From the NCBI RefSeq assembly GCF_004683885.1, contig NZ_CP038440.1, positions 2,328,001 to 2,392,000 of the forward strand: a DNA stretch of 64,000 nt, given 5' to 3'. Below are positions 9,051-18,122 of the stretch, one piece after another. Numbering within the stretch: the first letter of the stretch is position 1; each line of letters starts with the position of its first letter. The DNA comes from Brevundimonas sp. MF30-B (GTDB taxonomy: Bacteria > Pseudomonadota > Alphaproteobacteria > Caulobacterales > Caulobacteraceae). A program made the position numbers and the translations under genes. The notes under the pieces are model-generated. The model was not told where the DNA came from. It saw only the letters and a program-made list of their open reading frames with translations, and did no database searches.

Positions 9051-10019
9051 CTATCCGAGCCGGCGGATGAGCGCCTTGCTCAAGGAATGGATCGTCAAAT
9101 AGGTCTCGCCATCAAGCTCATAGCCCTGCGAAGAGTGGCGAATGACGACGGTGGCTCCTGCCCGGGAGCCACTGACCCCGAAGTCCAACCTTTTAATGGC
9201 GTGTCCCAGCCAGACGGCCGCAGGACCGTCGGCTTCGATGAAAGCCGTTCCACGGCTGGTCCCCCGCGTTTCGAACCGGCCGCTCGTCAGCGAGAACGCC
9301 AGATTGGCCTGATCGAACGCCTTGCCGATCGCGCCGGACAAGGCGACATCCTCCGGCGCGCCATCAACGAAGCGGCCATCGCCCGGCAGCAGCCAGATCC
9401 GGTCGGCGGCATTGAGCGATAGCTCCAGATCGTGACTGGACAGAATGATCGAGACGTCTGTTTCACGAGCGATCCGGCGCAGGGTCGCCGTGATGGTCAC
9501 ACGACTGGGCAGGTCCAGGAAGGCGGTGATCTCATCCAGCAACATGACCTGCGGGCGTTGAGCCAGGGCTCTCGCGATCATGACCCGCTGCCGCTCGCCG
9601 TCCGACAGGCTATCGACGAAGCGGTCGCGCAGCTGCTCGCCGTCGACCTGTTTCAGGACGTCGTCGCAAATCTCGTGATCCTCGTCCGAGAGCGACCCCA
9701 TCCAGCCCGTGTAGGGTTGGCGGCCCATCTCGACCAGTTCATGGACCCGCAGCGAGCCGACTTGGGGTCGATCGGTTAGAACTACGGCGACCTTGCGCGC
9801 CCGCTCGGCGGCGGGCCAGCGCCGCACCGGCCGCCCGTCGAGACAGGCCTCGCCTTCGACGGCCGGAATGAAGCCCGCCAGCGTCCGCAGCAGGGTGGAC
9901 TTGCCCTGGCCGTTCCGCCCCAGCAGGCAGATGAACTCGCCGGGTTCGACGACGACCTTCTCAAGCGTCGAAAGGACGGTTCGGTCATAGCCGATCCGGA
10001 GGGTGTCTATCGTGTACAT
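9051..10019 (-). CDS. ABC transporter ATP-binding protein (FecE/BtuD type) with C-terminal extension
   Basis: The start chosen is the ATG at 10019 (MYTIDTLRIGYDRT), which overlaps the permease stop as TGATG; longer starts would run into the permease gene. The 322 residues contain Walker A (GRNGQGKST), the ABC signature (LSDGERQR) and Walker B (VMLLDEITAFLD). It energizes uptake of an iron-siderophore, heme, vitamin B12-like or metal-chelate substrate with the adjacent FecCD permease and binding lipoprotein. It is some 60-70 residues longer than the usual FecE ATPase; the extra C-terminal part (after about residue 250) is not recognised. Confidence 0.9.
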   Translation of the reverse strand: MYTIDTLRIGYDRTVLSTLEKVVVEPGEFICLLGRNGQGKSTLLRTLAGFIPAVEGEACLDGRPVRRWPAAERARKVAVVLTDRPQVGSLRVHELVEMGRQPYTGWMGSLSDEDHEICDDVLKQVDGEQLRDRFVDSLSDGERQRVMIARALAQRPQVMLLDEITAFLDLPSRVTITATLRRIARETDVSIILSSHDLELSLNAADRIWLLPGDGRFVDGAPEDVALSGAIGKAFDQANLAFSLTSGRFETRGTSRGTAFIEADGPAAVWLGHAIKRLDFGVSGSRAGATVVIRHSSQGYELDGETYLTIHSLSKALIRRLG

Positions 10020-11062
10020 CAGCCCTCCCCGCCGCGAAGATTGCGCGACTTCAGCAAGAGCAGGATCACCAGCGGGGCGCCGATCAGCGCGAGGATGGCG
10101 TTGAGGTGCAGGAAATGCTGCTCCCACGGCAGGTGGACCACCAGGTCCGCCGCCAAGGCCAAGACCGCCCCGATCAGGGCGGTCGCCGGGATCAGGCCGC
10201 CGATCCGCGCCGAGCCGAGTAGGCCTCGCGCGAGATGCGGCACGATCAGGCCCACGAAGGCCACGGGACCACAGAAGGCCGTCACGGGCGCGGCTAGCAG
10301 AATGGTCGTCCCGAGCACCAGCCGGCGCAGGCGGGGCACGTTCACGCCGAGGCTCTCGGCATAGACGTCACCCAGCAGGAGCGCGGTCAGGGGCTTGGCG
10401 AGAACGACGGCGCCGACAAGCCCGATCGCCAGCAAGGGGGCCAGGGTCGCGAAGTCGCCCCAGACGACATTGGCAAAGGTGGCGTCGTTCCAGGCCGCGA
10501 AGATCCGTCCCTGGCTGCGGTTGGTGAAATGCAGCAAGACGCTGATCAGCCCTTGGGCGAGGAAGCCCAACATGAGCCCCAGCACCAGAAGGGTGACGGT
10601 GCCCACCCGGCGCGCCATGGCGCTCATGGCCAGCGCCACGCCGAGCGTCCCCAGCACCGAGCCGGCGACGACGCCCAAGCCGGCGAAGCCTGTCAGGATC
10701 ATCAGGAAGCCGGGACCGACGACAGCGCCGGCGACGACGACCAGGGCCGCGCCGAACTGCCCCCCCGCCATCAGACCCAGTGACCATGCATCCGCCAGCT
10801 TGTTGCGGAACAGGGTCTGCATCAGCAAACCGGCCAAGCCGAGCGCCGCGCCGCCGATCACGGCCGCCAGCACCCGAGGCAACCGAAGATCAACGACAAT
10901 GCGCGACTCCATCGACCCCGATCCGATCGAGCCCAGGCCGGACATCACCTCTCCTGGGCTGAGCATGACCTGACCGATCATCAGGCTGGCCAGGATCACG
11001 ATCAGGAGGATGAGAACCAGCCCCCCTTCAACAAGCGCGGGCCGCGCGAAGGCGGAGGTCAT
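10019..11062 (-). CDS. FecCD-family ABC permease for metal-chelate uptake
   Basis: A 347-residue hydrophobic protein with about nine to ten membrane segments and the FecCD family hallmarks: GEVMSGLGSIG near the start, VVDLRLPRVLAAVIGGAALGLAG, and the late FCGPVAFVGLIVPHLAR motif contacting the ATPase. It is the inner-membrane channel for siderophore, heme or cobalamin-type substrates. The start overlaps the binding-protein stop by 4 nt and the stop overlaps the ATPase start, giving a tight three-gene unit. Confidence 0.93.
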   Translation of the reverse strand: MTSAFARPALVEGGLVLILLIVILASLMIGQVMLSPGEVMSGLGSIGSGSMESRIVVDLRLPRVLAAVIGGAALGLAGLLMQTLFRNKLADAWSLGLMAGGQFGAALVVVAGAVVGPGFLMILTGFAGLGVVAGSVLGTLGVALAMSAMARRVGTVTLLVLGLMLGFLAQGLISVLLHFTNRSQGRIFAAWNDATFANVVWGDFATLAPLLAIGLVGAVVLAKPLTALLLGDVYAESLGVNVPRLRRLVLGTTILLAAPVTAFCGPVAFVGLIVPHLARGLLGSARIGGLIPATALIGAVLALAADLVVHLPWEQHFLHLNAILALIGAPLVILLLLKSRNLRGGEG

Positions 11063-12246
11063 CGGTAGACGCCCCGAGCGACGGGCTTGAGGAAGCGGAA
11101 GGATTCAGTGACCAGCTCCGGATGCAGCGCCTTCACGAAATCCGCCAGAACCCAGTCGGGCCGGACGAAGGCGGTCTGGTACCAGTCATAAGCGTTGGCG
11201 GAGAGATTGCTGCGACCGGTGTTGGCGAACAACCTTCCGGCGCGGAAGGCCGGTGAGACACCCTCCACCACCGTGCTGCGCGGCGGGGCCGCGTGCAGAT
11301 CACCGACGATCCAGACCTCGGCCTGATCCGCCATCGGCAGGATCTGCTCGGTCGCTAGGGTTTCGGATGACCATTTGCGCGGGTCTTCCGGCCGAAGCAG
11401 CAGATTGCGGCCGCCGGCGTCGGCCAGATACGCCTGTTCCGCCCCACGGACGGTGGCGACCCAGCGATCTCCCCCCGCCGGATAGGCCCAGAGCGCCGGC
11501 ACAGCCGGCCGCGCGGCCGCCGCCGCCTTCAGCGCCTCGACGCGGGTTTCGATCTCGTCGAACAGGCGTTCGGCCTCAGCTTCCCGCCCGGTCAGCAGGC
11601 CATGAAGGCGGATCCATTCGGCGCGACCCAGATAGCTGGGTTCATCCTCGGCGAAGGTCGGCGCGACCGTCAGCCCCAGCCGACGGGCCCGATCCAGCAC
11701 CGGCGTATGGGACAGGTCGGACAGGCGCATCAGGAAGACGTCGGGCCGAGCGGCCAGCAGAACGTCAAGGTTGGGCGGGGCGTGCCAGTTGTAGCCGATC
11801 TGACCGATCCGCCCCTCGATGACGCCGCGACGCACGTCGTCATCGTAGGAGACGCGTCCGCCCACGGCCACCAGCCGATCCTTGACGCCGAGTTGGCCCA
11901 GAAAGGCCTCGTCAGAACTGGCGTTGGCGGCGATCCGCATCACAGGCGTGCGGATGACCGTCGCATCCCGCAGTCCTGACGGCAGGGTGGGCTCCGCGCC
12001 CTCGCGCGGCGCCAAAACCAGGACGGCCTCCTGCTCCTGCGCCTGGCCGCCGCTCTGATCGGCGACCGGTGCCCGCAGACGCGCCACCGCGTAACCGCCA
12101 TGGCGCTCGAGCTTGAGATAACGAGCATGTCTGAGCGGGATCGGCGTTCCGCTGGAGCTCCCCGTGGCCTTTGGCTCATCCCGGACATCAGAGCAGGCTG
12201 AGAGCGCCGATGCGCCGGCGGCCAGCAGGAATGATCGTCTCAGCAT
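11059..12246 (-). CDS. Periplasmic substrate-binding lipoprotein of a metal-chelate ABC importer
   Basis: The chosen start is the ATG at 12246, giving 395 residues with a lipobox (FLLAAGASALSAC). A much longer frame upstream runs across the divergent promoter and into the receptor gene, so it is rejected. The body has the two-lobed periplasmic-binding pattern of the FecB/BtuF class (VIRTPVMRIAANASSDEAFLG, LLAARPDVFLMRLSD, WVLADFVKALHPEL). It should deliver its ligand to the FecCD permease. It is divergent from a TonB receptor gene; the 106-bp gap holds a perfect palindrome at 12310-12324 that may regulate both sides. Confidence 0.85.
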   Translation of the reverse strand: MLRRSFLLAAGASALSACSDVRDEPKATGSSSGTPIPLRHARYLKLERHGGYAVARLRAPVADQSGGQAQEQEAVLVLAPREGAEPTLPSGLRDATVIRTPVMRIAANASSDEAFLGQLGVKDRLVAVGGRVSYDDDVRRGVIEGRIGQIGYNWHAPPNLDVLLAARPDVFLMRLSDLSHTPVLDRARRLGLTVAPTFAEDEPSYLGRAEWIRLHGLLTGREAEAERLFDEIETRVEALKAAAAARPAVPALWAYPAGGDRWVATVRGAEQAYLADAGGRNLLLRPEDPRKWSSETLATEQILPMADQAEVWIVGDLHAAPPRSTVVEGVSPAFRAGRLFANTGRSNLSANAYDWYQTAFVRPDWVLADFVKALHPELVTESFRFLKPVARGVYR

Positions 12247-12309
12247 GTCTCGCCACCTCCCGCTCGGCGCGGAACAGAAAAATCCATCCCTAGGGGTGAC
12301 TAACCGCAA

Positions 12310-12324
12310 TGTTATAGCATAACA
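12310..12324. promoter_or_regulatory. Palindromic operator in the divergent receptor/importer promoter (Zur/Fur-family-like)
   Basis: TGTTAT and ATAACA flank a 3-bp centre (AGC), a perfect 6-bp dyad 29 bp before the receptor start and 64 bp before the binding-protein start. The TGTTATA...ATAACA form resembles Zur boxes more than the GATAAT-type Fur box. Assignment to Zur is inference. Confidence 0.5.
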
Positions 12325-12352
12325 AGCGCGACCATTTCGTTCGGGGGACCCC

Positions 12353-14434
12353 ATGAAACTGCTGCTAGCGACCGTCAGCCTCGCCGCCCTTTTCTCAGCG
12401 CCGACGCTAGCGGTGGCACAGGATGCTCCGATCGGCGCGGCGGACGACGACGCCGTCGAATTGGACGCCATCACCGTCTTCGGTCGCCCGCTCGGCCGTG
12501 TCCCCGGCGAGACCGCGACCAAGACGGGCGCCCCGGTTCTGGAGACGCCCTTCACGGTCAACATCGTGTCGCGCGAGCTGCTGGACCTGCGGAATGTCTC
12601 CAACATCGGCGAGGCCGCAGAGACCGTCAGCGGCGTACAGCGCACCATCGGCTTCTCGGGCAACCAGCGCTTCCGCATCCGCGGCTTCCAGAACATCTCG
12701 ACCCTGCGCGACGGCTTCCGCCAGTCGGTCAGCCAGCCGGAGATCGACCTTCAAGGCGTCGAGAGCATCGAGGTGCTCAAGGGTCCAGCCTCGGCCCTCT
12801 ACGGCCGCTTCGAGCCGGGCGGCGTGGTCAACTTCGTCTCCAAACGCCCCTATGGCTGGTCGGGCGGCGAGGTCTTCGTCGTCGGCGGATCGAATGCCTA
12901 CTGGCGGGGCGGCCTGGACGTGAACGCCCCGCTCACCGCCGACGGCACGGTACTGGCGCGCCTCAACGTCGGTTACGAAAACGCCGGCAGCTATCGCGAC
13001 CTGGTCGACAACGAACAGCTCTACATCTCGCCCGTCGTGGAATGGCGTCCGGACGCCGAGACCAGCCTCCTGGCCCGGCTCGAATATCTCCAGCGCGACG
13101 CCGCCTTCGATCGCGGCTTCGGTAACAACGCCGCCTTCCTGGATCAGCCAGTCAGCCGCAACTACGGCGAGGACTTCATGCGGATCAAGAAGGAGCAGTG
13201 GGTCGCCGGCCTGGAGTTCAACCGCCGCCTGAACGCCGACTGGCGCCTGCGCCTGGGCGGCTTCGTCTCGGCAGTGGACGTGCCCGAGGAGCAGTTCTTC
13301 AACTACGGCTTCCCGCCTCTGTCCGGCACGACCGTCAACCGCAGCTTCGTCAGCTATGACGAAACGCAGGACGACCTGACCCTGCAGGCCGAGCTGTACG
13401 GCCGGGTCGTCACGGGCCCGCTAACTCACCGTCTGCTGATCGGCCTCGATCGCAGCCGGGACGAGCTTTCCTATCTCGACGGGCAGATCGCATACGGCCA
13501 GCCGATCGATCTGCTGAACCCCGTCCGCACCGGCCGTCCGACGGGCTACCTCGCGGTCGGCGACAGCCATTACGACTACACCTCGACCGGCCTCTATGTT
13601 CAGGACGAGATCGCCTGGAACAATTGGCGGCTGCTGCTGGGCGGACGTGTGGAGGAGGTCGAGACCTATGCATTCAGCGCCGACTTCGTCGATCCGGGCG
13701 TCAGCCGCACGGACAGGCCCTTCTCACCCAGGGCCGGCCTGACCTATCTGGTCACCCCGGACTGGTCAGTTTACGCCAGTTGGGCCCGTTCCTCGCGCAA
13801 CGAGGGCGATGCGGGTCTGCTGGAAAGCGGGCTGACGCCCAAGCCCACGCGCGGCGAGCAGGTCGAGCTCGGAACCAAGGCGCTGGCCTTCGACGGCCGG
13901 GCCGAACTGACCCTGTCGGCCTTCGAGATCACCAAGACCGACGCCGTGGTCTCCGACCCCGTCGACTTCAACCGGGTCATCCAGGCCGGCGAGATCCGCG
14001 TGCGCGGCGTCGAGGCCGAGGTGTCGGCGCGACCGCTCGATCCCTGGACCGTCGTCGCCTCCTACGCCTGGAGCGACAGCGAGATCGCCGAGGACACCAA
14101 CACCTTCATCGTCGGCAACCGGCTGGCCGGCGTTCCGGATCATCAGGCCGCCCTGTGGACCTCGTGGGCGTTCGACTGGCCTCTGACCGGGCTTACGATC
14201 GGTGGCGGCGTCTTCCACGCCTCGAGCCAGGCGGCCACGACCAGTAACAACCTCGACCTGCCGGGCTACACCCGAGTGGACCTGAACGCAGCTTATGAAT
14301 TCGCAGACGGATATGAGGTTCGGCTGAACGTCGACAACGTCACCGACGAGACCATCTTCATCACCGGCGGCTTCTCGCAGATCTACCCGCAGGCCCCGCG
14401 CACGGCCCGCCTGACCCTGAGCAAGCGGTGGTAG
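12353..14434 (+). CDS. TonB-dependent siderophore/metallophore-type receptor
   Basis: A 693-residue protein with a signal peptide (cut after AVAQ, about residue 23), a TonB box (ELDAITVFG), the plug motifs QRFRIRGFQ and VESIEVLKGPASALYGRFEPGG, a 22-strand-type barrel and a terminal aromatic residue (LSKRW). The plug pattern is that of the ferrisiderophore (FhuA/FpvA-like) receptor group. A good Shine-Dalgarno (GGGGGA) precedes the ATG. It is divergent from the binding-protein/permease/ATPase genes and almost certainly works with them. The palindrome at 12310-12324 suggests metal-responsive control, possibly by Zur. Confidence 0.92.
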   Translation: MKLLLATVSLAALFSAPTLAVAQDAPIGAADDDAVELDAITVFGRPLGRVPGETATKTGAPVLETPFTVNIVSRELLDLRNVSNIGEAAETVSGVQRTIGFSGNQRFRIRGFQNISTLRDGFRQSVSQPEIDLQGVESIEVLKGPASALYGRFEPGGVVNFVSKRPYGWSGGEVFVVGGSNAYWRGGLDVNAPLTADGTVLARLNVGYENAGSYRDLVDNEQLYISPVVEWRPDAETSLLARLEYLQRDAAFDRGFGNNAAFLDQPVSRNYGEDFMRIKKEQWVAGLEFNRRLNADWRLRLGGFVSAVDVPEEQFFNYGFPPLSGTTVNRSFVSYDETQDDLTLQAELYGRVVTGPLTHRLLIGLDRSRDELSYLDGQIAYGQPIDLLNPVRTGRPTGYLAVGDSHYDYTSTGLYVQDEIAWNNWRLLLGGRVEEVETYAFSADFVDPGVSRTDRPFSPRAGLTYLVTPDWSVYASWARSSRNEGDAGLLESGLTPKPTRGEQVELGTKALAFDGRAELTLSAFEITKTDAVVSDPVDFNRVIQAGEIRVRGVEAEVSARPLDPWTVVASYAWSDSEIAEDTNTFIVGNRLAGVPDHQAALWTSWAFDWPLTGLTIGGGVFHASSQAATTSNNLDLPGYTRVDLNAAYEFADGYEVRLNVDNVTDETIFITGGFSQIYPQAPRTARLTLSKRW

Positions 14435-14435
14435 G

Positions 14436-15374
14436 ATGCGCGTCGCTGTCGCCATAGCCGCCGTGCTTGCCTTGACCGGAGGGGCGCAGGCCTCTCCCGT
14501 CGACCAGACCGCGGCTCCACGCTCCGAGGCCCGCCCCGCTCTGAACCACGTCTACATCGTGGTGGACGGGCCGACCTTCGCGGCGTTGAGGGATAACCCG
14601 ACGCTGGCGGCCGTGCTCGGCCGGACGGACGGAGGATTGCCGGACTACGCCCCGCCCCAAGCCGACGCCGATCGGATCTTCTTCCGTGGGCGAGAAACCT
14701 ATCTGGAGATCTTCGCCCCGGATAACAGGTTCGAGGAACCTGTCGGCAAGGTCGGACTGGGACTAGGCCTGGACGCCTCGGACGGCTTCGACGCCGTCGA
14801 GCGAGCTTGGCGTGTTCATTGCGGCGATCGCGCCCGACGCACCCCGGTCGAGTATCGACGCAGCACGCCGCCAACGCCCTGGTATGACGCTGTGCAATGC
14901 GACGACACCGCGGCTGGCCCGGACCTGGCGGTCTGGGCCATGGTATATCGACCAGAGTTCCAGCGTTGGCAGACGGGCTCCGACGCCACCGAGCCGCCAC
15001 TGGTCCGCCGCGCCGACATTCTGGCCCCTCGCGCCGACGCCGGTCAGGGACGGTTCGACATCGTCGGCCTGACGCTATCCTTGTCTCCAGATCTGCGAGA
15101 TCGGCTGATCTCCCAACTCGTCGCCGCCGGCTTCCAGCGCCACGATCGACGGGATGCGACCGAGCTCGAAGGAGACGGCCTGCGCCTGCGGCTGGTCGAG
15201 CCTTCGACGACGCGAGGCCTGATCGCGATCGACCTGACCGTCGCCTCCGAGGCTGCGCTCGCGCTCCCGCTCGGGGCCGCTTTGCTGACTGCCGACGCCG
15301 GCGGCCGCGCAACCCTTCAGTTCTCCTCCTTGCAGATGCCATCCGCCGGAGAAGATCAACCTCCCAGAAGGTGA
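14436..15374 (+). CDS. Exported DUF5829-like protein beside the receptor
   Basis: 312 residues, starting 1 nt after the receptor stop, so co-transcribed and probably coupled. It has a signal peptide (VAIAAVLALTGGAQA) and then LNHVYIVVDGPTFAALRDNPTLAAVLG and RGRETYLEIFAP, a pattern I associate with DUF5829, a family of unknown function with a glyoxalase-like fold. No catalytic residues are evident. Its position suggests a periplasmic accessory role in the same uptake pathway. Family assignment is from memory of the motif and should be treated as tentative. Confidence 0.6.
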   Translation: MRVAVAIAAVLALTGGAQASPVDQTAAPRSEARPALNHVYIVVDGPTFAALRDNPTLAAVLGRTDGGLPDYAPPQADADRIFFRGRETYLEIFAPDNRFEEPVGKVGLGLGLDASDGFDAVERAWRVHCGDRARRTPVEYRRSTPPTPWYDAVQCDDTAAGPDLAVWAMVYRPEFQRWQTGSDATEPPLVRRADILAPRADAGQGRFDIVGLTLSLSPDLRDRLISQLVAAGFQRHDRRDATELEGDGLRLRLVEPSTTRGLIAIDLTVASEAALALPLGAALLTADAGGRATLQFSSLQMPSAGEDQPPRR

Positions 15375-15505
15375 GCTTCTTGCCGTTTTGATTTCACGCC
15401 CTCTGCGTCAGCTTTGCGCCAAGAGCGGACACTCGCTTCGTCGTCAGAACTGGACGTCCCTGAACGACGAAAGCCGGCCCCGCATCGCTGCGGAACCGGC
15501 TCCCG

Positions 15506-16726
15506 TCATCCCTTCACGCACACTACCTGACGCAGTGTGTGAACCACCTCGATCAGATCGGTCTGGGCCGCGATGACCGCGTCGATGTCCTTGTAGGCCA
15601 TCGGCGTTTCGTCGATCACCTCGGCGTCCTTGCGGCATTCGACGCCTTCGGTGGCGCGGACGTGGTCCTCCACCGTAAAGCGCCGCTTGGCCTCGGTCCG
15701 GCTCATGGCCCGACCGGCGCCGTGCGAGCAGGTGCAGAACGAGTCCGCATTGCCCTTGCCGCGCACGATGAAGGACTTTGCCCCCATCGAGCCGGGGATG
15801 ATGCCCAGCTCTCCGTCCTTGGCCGACACCGCGCCCTTGCGGGTCAGGTAGACGTCCTTGCCGAAGTGCTTTTCCTTCGTGACGTAGTTGTGGTGGCAGT
15901 TCACCGCCTCAGCTGTGGTCTCGAAGTCGGGCCAGAAGGCGCGCAGCACCCCCAGGACCTGATCCATCATCACCTCACGATTGGCGCGGGCGTATTTCTG
16001 CGCCCACGACACCGCCCGGACATAGTCGACAAAGCCGTCGGTCCCCTCGGGGAAGTAGGCCAGGTCCTGGTCCGGCAGGTTGATGTGCCAGCGGCGCATC
16101 TCGTGCTTGGCCTGTTCAATGAAGTAGGTCCCGAACCGGTTGCCCACGCCGAGAGAGCCGGAGTGCAGCATCACCCACACGTCGCCCGCTTCGTCGAGGC
16201 ACAGCTCGATGAAGTGGTTGCCTGTGCCGAGCGTGCCCAGATGGCCATAGCCGCGCGCGTGCGCCGCCTTGGGGTGCTTATCCACGACGGCGTCGTATCC
16301 GGCCTTCAGCACCTCCCAACGGGAATGGGCCGAGGTCGGCGGCTCGGACGCCCAGGCGCCCTTGTCGTTGCGGCCGCCGTTGTCGGTGCGGCCGTGCGGC
16401 ACCGCCGCCTCGATGGCGGAGCGGATGGCAGACAGGTCGTCAGGCAGATGCTCGGCGCGGATCGAGGTCCGCACCGCCATCATCCCGCAGCCGATGTCCA
16501 CGCCCACGGCGGCCGGGATGATGGCTCCGACGGTCGGGATCACCGACCCCACGGTGGCGCCCATGCCCCAGTGCACGTCCGGCATCACCGCTACGTGCTT
16601 GTGGATGAACGGCAGCGAGGCGACGTTCTTAAGCTGCTTGAGCGCGGCATCCTCGATGGGCACTCCCCGGGTCCATGCCTTGATCGGCACGTGCTCCGGA
16701 CCTTCGATCACGTCGTAGTGCGACAT
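15506..16726 (-). CDS. rtcB: RtcB-family RNA ligase
   Basis: A 406-residue RtcB. Key motifs are PDVHWGMGATVGSVIP, the metal-binding DIGCGM, CHHNYV, and the guanylylation-site segment SHGAGRAMSR. RtcB joins 2',3'-cyclic phosphate and 5'-OH RNA ends using GTP and Mn2+, in tRNA or rRNA repair. There is no archease or RtcA gene beside it. The gene is preceded by a GAGGAGAAA Shine-Dalgarno and a leader with a strong hairpin and a 29-codon ORF. The longer minus-strand frame ends exactly at this ATG with no in-frame upstream alternative needed. Confidence 0.95.
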   Translation of the reverse strand: MSHYDVIEGPEHVPIKAWTRGVPIEDAALKQLKNVASLPFIHKHVAVMPDVHWGMGATVGSVIPTVGAIIPAAVGVDIGCGMMAVRTSIRAEHLPDDLSAIRSAIEAAVPHGRTDNGGRNDKGAWASEPPTSAHSRWEVLKAGYDAVVDKHPKAAHARGYGHLGTLGTGNHFIELCLDEAGDVWVMLHSGSLGVGNRFGTYFIEQAKHEMRRWHINLPDQDLAYFPEGTDGFVDYVRAVSWAQKYARANREVMMDQVLGVLRAFWPDFETTAEAVNCHHNYVTKEKHFGKDVYLTRKGAVSAKDGELGIIPGSMGAKSFIVRGKGNADSFCTCSHGAGRAMSRTEAKRRFTVEDHVRATEGVECRKDAEVIDETPMAYKDIDAVIAAQTDLIEVVHTLRQVVCVKG

Positions 16727-16790
16727 GGTCGTTTCTCCTCTTTCGTCTGATCCTCTCGGACCGGCCGGCGGAGCTCTCGCGGATACAAGA

Positions 16791-16819
16791 AACCCCTCCG
16801 GCCGGTGGCGGGAGGGGTT
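16791..16819 (-). terminator. Terminator-like hairpin in the rtcB 5' leader
   Basis: A perfect 9-bp stem, AACCCCTCC with GGAGGGGTT and an 11-nt loop, is followed on the minus strand by TTCTTGT. It lies 65 bp before the rtcB start, so it is placed as an attenuator or as the terminator of a short upstream transcript. Confidence 0.5.
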
Positions 16820-16853
16820 GCTGGAAATCCGAAACGGTCAGACCGGTTCGCCC

Positions 16854-16943
16854 CTACACACCTTCCGCGCATGCGCCATTGCCCTCGACCGGCTGGCGGT
16901 CGAGCTGCATGGGCAGGCTCAAGGTGGCGCAGGTGCCGTACAT
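16854..16943 (-). CDS. Possible 29-residue leader peptide upstream of rtcB
   Basis: An ATG at 16943 opens a 29-residue frame (MYGTCATLSL...CAEGV) ending 35 bp before the hairpin at 16791-16819. The order small ORF, hairpin, rtcB resembles attenuation leaders. There is no run of one amino acid to suggest which signal is sensed, and the Shine-Dalgarno (AACGAGACG) is weak, so this could be chance. Confidence 0.25.
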   Translation of the reverse strand: MYGTCATLSLPMQLDRQPVEGNGACAEGV

Positions 16944-17333
16944 GGGTCGTCTCGTTATCGGGAGGCGGCTCTTAGCTCAGCCCGTCTCGCAACGCCAGAG
17001 TTCGATGAACTCACGTTTCGTCTAAGCGCCATTTGCAGACATCGGTCTCACTGCTGAAAGCCGGCCTTCAGACCGCGTCCCGATCAAGACACGCGCCCTA
17101 TGGGCCCTTCGGCGAGAATGACGGTGCAAGCGGAGCGAGCCTTCGCGGAAACCGGCTGCAAGTACTGCGTCAGCGCGGATGAAGCTGGGCGGAAGCCTTC
17201 CGAACATCGGCAAACTGATCACCCGTCAAAACAACCATTCTTAGCCCTCGTAATTAATGGCGCTGGGAGGTTTGTTCCCTAAGGTTGGCGCGTCAACGAG
17301 AATCATCAGTCTTAGATTGCAAATCCAAGCGAT
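16944..17333. other. Intergenic region upstream of the rtcB leader
   Basis: I see no gene. A TTAGCTCAG string at about 16972 looks like a tRNA D-arm but no anticodon or T-arm follows. Promoters for the minus-strand rtcB leader and the plus-strand 242-residue gene must lie here. Confidence 0.4.
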
Positions 17334-18062
17334 ATGCTGGCTCCGGTAAACCACCTGCGGTTACCCGCCCGACTTCGCCGTTCTAAATCGGCGATTGCCT
17401 CGGCAGCGGTCGGGCTGCACGTCGTTGTGGTCGCTCTCCTCAGCCAACCCACCGAGCGACAAGTCCCGAACGTCGCGGTCGGTCCCGCAATCTCCCTTAC
17501 GCTGATAGACCTAAGGCCCGTCTCTAGTCGGCCGCCCCGTCCACTCCAGACGGATCAAATCGCGACCGTTCCCGGACCCAACAGGAGTCCCGTCACAGAC
17601 ACTCGGGGTTCGGACAGATCGCTTACGCCGCTCGCTCCGCAACGGCAGAGTTTCATCGCATCGCCTGAAGTTCCCTCGACCGCGTCGGGTGAGGGACGTT
17701 TCGATCCCGCCTGGCGCGTGGCGCCGGCGACACCAGGGACATTGGCGCCGTCACGCACCTTGGGTCGCCTGGAATGTAGCAACCTGCCAATCACCTCCCC
17801 AACGCCTCCAACCTGCGTGGAGAGGCCCCTGACGTCGCGAACGATCGCGGGGTCTGGCGGTAGTCGTCGAGACGCGCGTTTCGCCCGGCAAGGCGATCGT
17901 CAGCTCGCTGAATACGCCTCGAGGCGTCAACCCCTGGCGGGCGCTGTTCGACAGACCTGCGAAAAGGGCGGACCTGTCTCGGATTGCGGGGTTGAAGTCC
18001 AAGTCGAGATATTCTCGAGCCTCAATGGCTGGCTCCCGGGCCTTCGAAGGGATGACGACTAA
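17334..18062 (+). CDS. Hypothetical Pro/Arg/Ser-rich protein with N-terminal membrane anchor
   Basis: A 242-residue frame that I do not recognise. It has a basic N-terminus, a membrane segment near residues 20-37 (AIASAAVGLHVVVVALL) and then a long low-complexity stretch rich in Pro, Ser, Thr and Arg, with three pairs of cysteines near the C-terminal half. The N-terminal anchor plus proline-rich linker resembles TonB-like or energy-transducing proteins, but no TonB C-terminal domain is visible. There is no strong Shine-Dalgarno. The secreted-protein gene downstream starts 60 bp later. Confidence 0.45.
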   Translation: MLAPVNHLRLPARLRRSKSAIASAAVGLHVVVVALLSQPTERQVPNVAVGPAISLTLIDLRPVSSRPPRPLQTDQIATVPGPNRSPVTDTRGSDRSLTPLAPQRQSFIASPEVPSTASGEGRFDPAWRVAPATPGTLAPSRTLGRLECSNLPITSPTPPTCVERPLTSRTIAGSGGSRRDARFARQGDRQLAEYASRRQPLAGAVRQTCEKGGPVSDCGVEVQVEIFSSLNGWLPGLRRDDD

Positions 18063-18122
18063 ACATTTGAGGTTGCGAATAACAATCTTAGATGACAACC
18101 CCAAACCGTCTTGAAGGCGCAT

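Noticed and set aside
12247..12696. Long N-terminal extension of the binding lipoprotein
   Set aside because: It would run across the divergent promoter and into the receptor gene; the start at 12246 gives a proper lipoprotein signal.
16965..17040. tRNA near TTAGCTCAG
   Set aside because: Only a D-arm-like string is present; no anticodon or T-arm follows.
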